A stretch of 64,000 nucleotides of DNA from an uncultured Oscillospiraceae bacterium. GTDB lineage: Bacteria; Bacillota; Clostridia; Oscillospirales; Oscillospiraceae. This document shows positions 58,881 to 64,000 of this stretch, one piece after another (position 1 is the stretch's first letter; every line of letters starts with the position of its first letter). The stretch covers positions 62,001 through 126,000 of the forward strand of contig CAKTMC010000001.1 of NCBI GenBank assembly GCA_934573735.1, given 5' to 3'. The position numbers and the translations under genes are program-made. The notes beneath the pieces were generated by a model. It worked only from the letters and a program-made list of their open reading frames with translations. It was not told the DNA's origin and ran no database searches.

Positions 58881-60155
58881 TTATTTGGCCAGCAGCTTTG
58901 GCAGCCACATTACGGACTGCGGTACGTATGCAACTATAAACAACACAATGCAAAGCCCCAGGACCCATGGCCAGATAGAACGAACCATACGGTCAGTGGG
59001 AAGACCGGTAGCAGTTGCGGTAGTGTAAAGAACAGTTCCTACGGGAGGCGTGAGAAGACCGATGGAAAGGTTCAGGCACATCAGCAGGCCGAAATGGACG
59101 GGATCAAAGCCGAACTTCTTCATGATAGGCATAAATACAGGGACAAGTATCATTACCGCAGGCGCAGAGTCCATAATCATTCCGACAAAGAACAGGAATA
59201 TCTGAATTATGAACATGATGACATACTTATTGTTGCTGATGAGGGAGATACCCTTTGCTATAGCCTGAGGCACCTGTGCAATAGAGAGATACCAGCCAAG
59301 CACGCCGCCCATGCCGCTTATTATAAGGATGGCTCCGCTGGAAATGGCGGTGCGAACCAAAACCTTGACCATATCCTGGAGCTTTATCTTTTTATAAACG
59401 AAGGTGCCGACAAACCATACCAGCACGCATACGATTGCAGCCGCCTCAGTAGCGGTCGCAACGCCAAGCGCTATTGAGGCGAAGGTAATGAAGGGTGCCA
59501 AGACCGAGAAGGCCGCCTTGCGCAGCTTTTGTAAGAGCTCCTTTTTGGTGGTCTTATGCTCCGATACCGGCCACTGGGATTTTTTGCCCTTGAAGTAAAT
59601 TATCAGGCAGAGCACAATGGCTATCATAATGCCCGTAGGCGCACCGGCCATAAACAGGTCTGCAATGGAGGTGTTGCTTGCAACGCCATAAATAACAAAC
59701 AGCATTCCGGGCGGTACCATAGGCGCTATAATTGAAACGGACGCCAGAAAGCTTGCAGAGAAATCCTCCTCATATCCGTCTCTTACCATTTCAGGGTAAA
59801 TAATAGTGCTGAGCAGAGCTGCCGCTGCATTTGCCATTCCGAGCAGACCACCCAACAGAGTGCCGAGAATAATGCTTACATATGCAAGTCCGCCTCTTAC
59901 GCGGCCGATAGCTGCACGGGACAAATCCATCAAGCGGTTAACATCGCCGGAGAGTCCCATAAGCTCGCCTGCCATAATGAAAAGAGGGATTGCAATGAGG
60001 CTATACATATTTGACTGTGCAAAGAGCTTCTGCGGAATTGCTATAAGCATTGCCGGGTCTGTGGTTGTTAGACCGGCAACGGCTGTAAGACCCAGTGAAA
60101 ATGCTATTGGGACACCCATAAGCAAAGACACAAGGAAGATCAGAACCATCAGCAT
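58881..60155 (-). CDS. dctM: TRAP transporter large permease (DctM)
   Basis: 424 residues, about twelve helices. VSLLMGVPIAFSLGLTAVAG at the start, IPLFIMAGELMGLSGDVNRL and FVGMIMDSAPAVMILVPVFM are DctM signatures. Main membrane channel of a Na+-driven, binding-protein-dependent importer for carboxylates, sugar acids or sulfonates. ATG 60155 overlaps dctQ by 7 bases with GGAGGGTGA upstream. Confidence 0.97.
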   Translation of the reverse strand: MLMVLIFLVSLLMGVPIAFSLGLTAVAGLTTTDPAMLIAIPQKLFAQSNMYSLIAIPLFIMAGELMGLSGDVNRLMDLSRAAIGRVRGGLAYVSIILGTLLGGLLGMANAAAALLSTIIYPEMVRDGYEEDFSASFLASVSIIAPMVPPGMLFVIYGVASNTSIADLFMAGAPTGIMIAIVLCLIIYFKGKKSQWPVSEHKTTKKELLQKLRKAAFSVLAPFITFASIALGVATATEAAAIVCVLVWFVGTFVYKKIKLQDMVKVLVRTAISSGAILIISGMGGVLGWYLSIAQVPQAIAKGISLISNNKYVIMFIIQIFLFFVGMIMDSAPAVMILVPVFMPIMKKFGFDPVHFGLLMCLNLSIGLLTPPVGTVLYTTATATGLPTDRMVRSIWPWVLGLCIVLFIVAYVPQSVMWLPKLLAK

Positions 60156-60658
60156 TGTTTGTCACCCTCCTTGTCAAAGATATAGTGAAGTATGTTCGTT
60201 ACCGATGCAATGGCGCAAAGGAAGAACATGAGCGGGATGAGTCCGTAGAATATCCATAGAGGGACAAACATTCCCGGAGTTTTCTGATGTAAGGAAGTGG
60301 GTAGCAGGAAGAGCTTTGAGCCGTATATGACGACCATAATAATAAGGAAAAGAGATGCAAGTTCGGAAATAACGTAAACCACTTTTCTCGCTGCGCCCTT
60401 AAATCTTCCTATGAAAAGCTCGATGCGGGCAAGACTGCCGTTTACAAGTGCGATATAACACCCCATAAAGGATATTACCACCAGAAGCAGCGATGCCATT
60501 TCGTCAACCCAGGTAAGCGGAGAATTCAGGAAGTATCTCCAAAAAGCTCCGCAAAAAATGACCAATATCTGTGCGGCTATGCTTATGGAAACGATACCCT
60601 TTACTACTTTCGCGCAAAAGTTGTTGAATGAATCCAAGCCATGAATAATTATGTGCAT
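60149..60658 (-). CDS. dctQ: TRAP transporter small permease (DctQ)
   Basis: 169 residues, four helices; VIFCGAFWRYFLNSPLTWVD and EMASLLLVVISFMGCYIAL are the DctQ signature. Partner of DctM. AAGGTGG lies before ATG 60658; the frame is open further up through the intercistronic hairpin but without support. Confidence 0.95.
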   Translation of the reverse strand: MHIIIHGLDSFNNFCAKVVKGIVSISIAAQILVIFCGAFWRYFLNSPLTWVDEMASLLLVVISFMGCYIALVNGSLARIELFIGRFKGAARKVVYVISELASLFLIIMVVIYGSKLFLLPTSLHQKTPGMFVPLWIFYGLIPLMFFLCAIASVTNILHYIFDKEGDKQC

Positions 60659-60675
60659 TCTACCACCTTTAACCT

Positions 60676-60716
60676 TTATAAAAGGGGTAAAATGAAGTTT
60701 ATTCACTCTACCCCTT
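60676..60716 (-). terminator. Intercistronic hairpin between dctP and dctQ
   Basis: Minus strand AAGGGGTA...TACCCCTT with inner AGTGAA/TTCATT pairing, then TTTTAT. A leaky terminator or 3'-end stabiliser here would give more binding protein than permease. Confidence 0.6.
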
Positions 60717-60741
60717 AGCACTAATTTGCTTTGTACAAATA

Positions 60742-61827
60742 TTACTTGTTATGAGCTTCGCGGTATGCGTTGAAGTAATCAACAACCATCTTTATGTTCT
60801 CGCTCTCAGCGCAGAACTTGTCGATGACGGGCTGAACCTTTTCCTTTGCTTCGTCAATATCGATGTAAACAACCTTCAGCCCCTGCTCTTCCATGAACTT
60901 GAGGGTCAGAGGAGTCTGCTCCATGTAGGTGACCTTGGTTGCTTCCTGAGCTGCCAGACCTGCCTCGAGCATCCAGCCCTGCTCCTCCTCGGTCAGAGAA
61001 TTCCATGCCTTCTGACTCATGATGAACACGGGAGCCGCAGTAAGATGACCGGAAACCGCAACCGTCTTAGCTACCTCGTAGTTTTTGTTTGCTCTGACGG
61101 AAACGCTGACATCTTCAAAGCCGTCGATAGTGCCGTTCTTAACAGCCTGATAGATTTCGCTGTATGCCATGGGAGTGGGGTTAAATCCAAGTGCCTTATA
61201 GGTTTCCAGATGAATGGGGGACTCCATGGAGCGGAGCTTTATGCCGTGTGCATCTGCAAGGGAATTAAAATCGCAGTTAAAGTAGAAGTCGCGGCCGGGG
61301 TTTATGAGATAGGACAGTCCAACGACGCCGGTCTCCTCTTCAAGCTTTTCAAACATGGTTGCGCCGATGCCGGAGTTAACGATTTCCTGGTAAAGCTCCA
61401 TGTCGTTATCGCAGAGATAAGGCATATCGAAGCCGTTCAGAACATCAGAGAAGCCAGAGATAACGGGGCTGGACATGAATGCGGTATCAATTGTGCCGAG
61501 CTGTACGGACTCAAATACTTCTCTCTCGTTGCCGAGCTGACCGCCGGGGAAGAATTCAAAGCCCAGCTTACCGCCGGAAAGCTCCATAAGCTTTTCATTT
61601 GCCGCAATACCTGCTTGGGTAAGACCGTGCTCTTCATCCCACGCAGGCGCCCAGCTGAGCTTAAAGGTCTTCTCAGGACTTGCCGCCGCCTCTGCGGGAG
61701 CCTTGTCGGCGCCGCTTCCCGCGGGAGCATTCTCGGCAGGAGCACCACCGCATGCTGCCATAAGGGTCATCATAAGTACTGCTGCCAATAAGAGAGCGAG
61801 AATTTTTGCGAACTTTGCAGATTTCAT
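60742..61827 (-). CDS. dctP: TRAP transporter solute-binding protein (DctP), lipoprotein
   Basis: 361 residues. Signal peptide with lipobox LMAAC (Cys about 26), then an Ala/Pro linker. The DctP fold includes TQAGIAANEKLMELSGGKLG, FFPGGQLGNEREVFESVQLG, LRSMESPIHLETYKALGFNP (with the substrate-carboxylate Arg region) and VKNGTIDGFEDVSVSVRANK. Anchored outside the membrane, it captures the substrate. The family typically binds a carboxylate through a conserved Arg; ligand unknown. AGGAGG precedes ATG 61827. First gene of the operon. Confidence 0.96.
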   Translation of the reverse strand: MKSAKFAKILALLLAAVLMMTLMAACGGAPAENAPAGSGADKAPAEAAASPEKTFKLSWAPAWDEEHGLTQAGIAANEKLMELSGGKLGFEFFPGGQLGNEREVFESVQLGTIDTAFMSSPVISGFSDVLNGFDMPYLCDNDMELYQEIVNSGIGATMFEKLEEETGVVGLSYLINPGRDFYFNCDFNSLADAHGIKLRSMESPIHLETYKALGFNPTPMAYSEIYQAVKNGTIDGFEDVSVSVRANKNYEVAKTVAVSGHLTAAPVFIMSQKAWNSLTEEEQGWMLEAGLAAQEATKVTYMEQTPLTLKFMEEQGLKVVYIDIDEAKEKVQPVIDKFCAESENIKMVVDYFNAYREAHNK

Positions 61828-61908
61828 TTTTTTCCTCCTAATTATTTTAAAACCTTATTTTTCGTGAGCTTTTTTGCCCATGAATTACTAATTAAAATCT
61901 GGAAGCAA

Positions 61909-61929
61909 GTCATACGAATGACGTATGAC
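61909..61929. promoter_or_regulatory. Palindromic operator of the TRAP-dha operon
   Basis: Perfect inverted repeat GTCATACG-AATGA-CGTATGAC, placed about +14 to +34 relative to the predicted transcription start, where a bound repressor would block RNA polymerase. Likely site of the GntR/FCD regulator. A further half-site TCATACGAA lies at 62031-62039. Confidence 0.65.
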
Positions 61930-61949
61930 GTCTTTCGTTTCATGGTGTG

Positions 61950-61979
61950 ATGTTAACACATTTTAACCTTAGGTGTCAA
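61950..61979 (-). promoter_or_regulatory. Promoter of the TRAP-dha operon
   Basis: Minus strand perfect TTGACA (61979-61974), 18-base spacer, TAACAT (61955-61950). Confidence 0.55.
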
Positions 61980-61987
61980 TAAGCTTT

Positions 61988-62004
61988 TGTGACAAACGTT
62001 CACA
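61988..62004. promoter_or_regulatory. CRP-like palindrome upstream of the TRAP promoter
   Basis: TGTGA-N7-TCACA, just upstream of the -35. It matches CRP/FNR-type symmetry apart from one extra spacer base; possible activator site. Confidence 0.35.
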
Positions 62005-62138
62005 TTTGTTTTTGTTGATATTGTCTACATTCATACGAAGTCAAAGGGTTCTTCACCGATGCAGAAGTCACGAATGTTATCTTAACTGCATTAAGGAATA
62101 TTCCCTGTTGAATGAATATGTATTTTAGATTATAGGCG

Positions 62139-62182
62139 TCAAAAAGCTCTGCTGAGACTGAAAGAGTCTCAGCAGAGCTTTT
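62139..62182 (-). terminator. Terminator after moaC
   Basis: Long perfect stem AAAGCTCTGCTGAGACT / AGTCTCAGCAGAGCTTT with a 5-base loop, T-tract on the minus strand. Confidence 0.92.
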
Positions 62183-62216
62183 ATTCTTCGTTTAAGCGGG
62201 AAGCCTTGCCCGCGCA

Positions 62217-62693
62217 TCACACATATTTATAATCGCCGTGGACGCCGCCGGTTTTTTCCTCAAGATGAATGTCCGATATCAGAATATCCTTCTGCACGGC
62301 CTTGCACATATCATAGACCGTGAGAGCTGCGGCGCTTACGGCAGTCAGAGCCTCCATCTCCACGCCCGTATGCCCCGTGCATGACACCGCCGCCCTTATC
62401 TCGACCGAGAGGCGGTTCTCGTCAAGCTCAAGCCTGATATCAATACCGTCTATCAGTATCGGATGGCACATCGGGATAATATCCGGGGTGCGCTTTGCGG
62501 CCATTATACCCGCGACCTGCGCGACGGCAAGCACATCGCCCTTTTTCATGCCGCCGTTTTTTATCAGGGCAAAGGTGCTTTCGTTAACCGTGACGCGCCC
62601 CGAGGCGACGGCGGTGCGGAGGCTCTCCGGCTTGTCGCCGACATTCACCATCTTCGCCCTGCCCTGCTCATTAAAATGCGTAAAATCCTGCAT
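62217..62693 (-). CDS. moaC: Cyclic pyranopterin monophosphate synthase
   Basis: 158 residues. Converts 3',8-cyclo-GTP to cyclic pyranopterin phosphate in molybdenum cofactor synthesis. FNEQGRAKMVNVGDKPESLR, IPMCHPILIDGIDIRLEL with the active-site His, and GVEMEALTAVSAAALTVYDM with catalytic Asp/Lys following (CKAVQKDI). A GTG at 62702 is in frame; AAGGGGTG lies 6 bases before ATG 62693, which is preferred. 12 bases after the XdhC-like gene. Confidence 0.97.
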   Translation of the reverse strand: MQDFTHFNEQGRAKMVNVGDKPESLRTAVASGRVTVNESTFALIKNGGMKKGDVLAVAQVAGIMAAKRTPDIIPMCHPILIDGIDIRLELDENRLSVEIRAAVSCTGHTGVEMEALTAVSAAALTVYDMCKAVQKDILISDIHLEEKTGGVHGDYKYV

Positions 62694-62705
62694 ATGCTTC
62701 ACCCC

Positions 62706-63749
62706 TTATCCCTCTTGCCGCTCAGTGCCGTCCTCGACGAGGACTCTCATCGTCCCGCCGCAGACCATGCCGTCAGACTCCGCGACCTCGCCCGTAAGGT
62801 CAATATCGACGATTTTATAGCGCCCCGTGCCGATAATTCGCACGGCGTCACGGATAACCGCGCCCTCGCTGCATCCGCCGCCTATGCTGCCGGTGACTGC
62901 CGCAAGAGGGCTTACCGCCATTTTCGCGCCCGCCTCGCGCGGAGTCGAGCCCTTTGTCTCGATAACGGTTACTATCGCCTTGGGCTCACGGTTTTCGGCA
63001 AGGTATTTTATCACGGATAGCTCCACGTCGGAGTCGTTGCAGCAGCGTATGCCGTCATTGCTGTGCTCCGGCAGGCGCTTATATGCCACAAGCTCCGCGA
63101 GTATGGATATGGCGATCTCGCCGGGGGTGACGGCGCCGATATCAAGTCCTATGGGCGTGCATATCCGGTCCATATACTCCTTGGGATAGCCCTCCTCGGC
63201 AAGCATCTCAAACAGCCCACGCACGCGGCGGCGCGAGCCGATAAGCCCCAGGTACGCCGGCTGCGTGCCCTTGAATATCTCGCGCAGGCAGTCCGCGTCG
63301 TGCACATGACCGCGCGTAATAACGACAACGTAGTCATAGCGTGTGAGCCGGAGGCGGTCGATGCAGCTTTCAAAGCTGTCGCACAGCACCTCCCGTGCCA
63401 GCGGGAAGCGCGCGGTATTTGCAAAGGCGGGGCGATCGTCACAGACATAGACCTCAAAGCCGCTCTTTGCCGCAAAATCGCAAACGGGCACGGCGATATG
63501 CCCCGCACCGAGGACTATAAGGCGCTCCGGGGGCGAAAAGGGCTCGCCCACGGTGATTTTGCCCTCTGTCTCCGTCAGCGTCACGTCGGCAAAATATCTG
63601 CCGCGCTTATCGGTCTGCGGCGCATAGGGCGCAAGAGTCTTTTTCAGTCCCTCGGCTATAAGCCCATCCGAGCCGCAAAGCTCCGTTTTCAGCGTCAGCG
63701 CCTCGCCGCGCTCGACTCTTTCCAATATTTCGGCATAAATATTCGACAT
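62706..63749 (-). CDS. XdhC/CoxI-type molybdenum hydroxylase maturation factor
   Basis: 347 residues. These proteins insert sulfurated Mo cofactor into xanthine dehydrogenase/aldehyde oxidoreductase enzymes. A Rossmann domain (about 75-225: LIVLGAGHIAVPVCDFAAKS, YDYVVVITRGHVHD, YLGLIGSRRRVRGLFEML) comes first and the CoxI domain (about 250-340: TVIETKGSTPREAGAKMAVS, GSIGGGCSEGAVIRDAVRII) second, the reverse of the classical XdhC order. SD GAGGAGGC before ATG 63749, overlapping the upstream stop. Confidence 0.9.
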   Translation of the reverse strand: MSNIYAEILERVERGEALTLKTELCGSDGLIAEGLKKTLAPYAPQTDKRGRYFADVTLTETEGKITVGEPFSPPERLIVLGAGHIAVPVCDFAAKSGFEVYVCDDRPAFANTARFPLAREVLCDSFESCIDRLRLTRYDYVVVITRGHVHDADCLREIFKGTQPAYLGLIGSRRRVRGLFEMLAEEGYPKEYMDRICTPIGLDIGAVTPGEIAISILAELVAYKRLPEHSNDGIRCCNDSDVELSVIKYLAENREPKAIVTVIETKGSTPREAGAKMAVSPLAAVTGSIGGGCSEGAVIRDAVRIIGTGRYKIVDIDLTGEVAESDGMVCGGTMRVLVEDGTERQEG

Positions 63750-63761
63750 GATAAAGCCTCC

Positions 63762-64000
63762 TCAATACAGTAAAAGTATATTCGCCGGGGCAATGCCAAG
63801 CTCGGCGGGGAATAGCTGCGGGCGCTTATCCTTTGTCACCCGCCACCACACACTCGGCTCGGACTCTGCGGCGGACTTGAATTTGAACTCTATTATCCAC
63901 TCAAAGGGCTCCTCCATCTCGTCAAGGTATTCTATCTCATGGCGATTTGTCGGCGCGGAGGGATTAAAATAATGTGCGCGGATGCCAATGGCCTTTATAT
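63762..64000 (-). CDS. C-terminal fragment, possibly molybdate ABC transporter ATPase (TOBE-like domain)
   Basis: The last ~79 codons of a minus-strand gene cut by the right edge; reads IKAIGIRAHYFNPSAPTNRH ... WWRVTKDKRPQLFPAELGIA ... ANILLLY. This resembles the TOBE-type end of ModC-like ATPases, and the neighbours moaC and xdhC fit molybdenum metabolism. The ATPase core is outside the window, so this is tentative. Its TGA lies within the SD of the XdhC gene. Confidence 0.55.
   Translation of the reverse strand, partial: IKAIGIRAHYFNPSAPTNRHEIEYLDEMEEPFEWIIEFKFKSAAESEPSVWWRVTKDKRPQLFPAELGIAPANILLLY

Larger units (their letters stand above)
61828..62216. other. Intergenic control region of the TRAP-dha operon
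   Basis: 389 bases between dctP and moaC with an AT-rich centre. Contains an operator palindrome (61909-61929), promoter (61950-61979), a CRP-like palindrome (61988-62004), another operator half-site TCATACG (62031-62037), and the moaC terminator (62139-62182). No gene seen. Confidence 0.7.

Overview
The window is a chromosomal segment of a GC-rich, endospore-forming, anaerobic Gram-positive bacterium of class Clostridia, most like the Oscillospiraceae (inference). The support is spoIIGA-sigE, a PolC-type replicase, a DnaD/DnaC-like primosome pair, an iron-sulfur two-subunit serine dehydratase, a small MITE of a kind I recall from that family, and near-consensus sigma-A promoters with strong Shine-Dalgarno (SD) sites. 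I see no phage, integrase, transposase, rRNA or CRISPR array.

Left part (1-31,750). A divergent pair (U32 peptidase, left-truncated; dnaD with a dnaC-like loader) is followed by a DUF2804 protein, a nucleotidyltransferase and a large old-yellow-enzyme reductase. A roughly 700-base gene-free stretch with a MITE comes next. A long leftward operon then runs DMT transporter-pyrH-frr-uppS-DNA alkylation repair-dxr-rseP-ispG-polC. Most junctions overlap by 1-4 bases, so translation is probably coupled. Divergent from it is the sporulation pair spoIIGA-sigE, then sdaAB-sdaAA, an MFS transporter with a DUF2798 protein, a GNAT enzyme, initiator tRNA, two HlyC/CorC paralogues, a WYL regulator, rpsF-ssb-rpsR, and an HTH-TPR regulator next to an MFS exporter.

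Middle part (31,800-52,200). A GH2 glycosidase is overlapped by an ACT-domain gene and then UPF0210, followed by a GH36-like alpha-galactosidase. A leftward set follows: histidine phosphatase-GNAT fusion, metallophosphoesterase with an SH3-like tail, YgiQ radical SAM protein and DUF1294. Then come a PurN-like protein lacking the catalytic triad, a large lipoprotein ending in a solute-binding domain, a short aspartate kinase, an AI-2E/YtvI-like permease, an ECF sigma factor with an RsgI-like membrane partner carrying nine tryptophan-rich 11-residue repeats, and a MATE transporter.

Right part (52,300-64,000). The most unusual locus is a leftward catabolic operon: TRAP transporter (dctP-dctQ-dctM), two related ATC-hydrolase-like proteins, dhaK-dhaL, a cysteine desulfidase-family Fe-S lyase, and a second dhaK-dhaL. 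It ends beside a GntR/FCD regulator. A perfect palindrome downstream of the operon promoter shares the core ATAC-N7-GTAT with a site upstream of the regulator gene, suggesting one dedicated circuit. I infer import of a small acid, hydrolysis, kinase steps and Fe-S-dependent elimination; the substrate is unknown. The edge holds moaC, an XdhC-type maturation factor and a C-terminal fragment resembling a molybdate ABC ATPase, so molybdenum-enzyme genes probably continue beyond the window.
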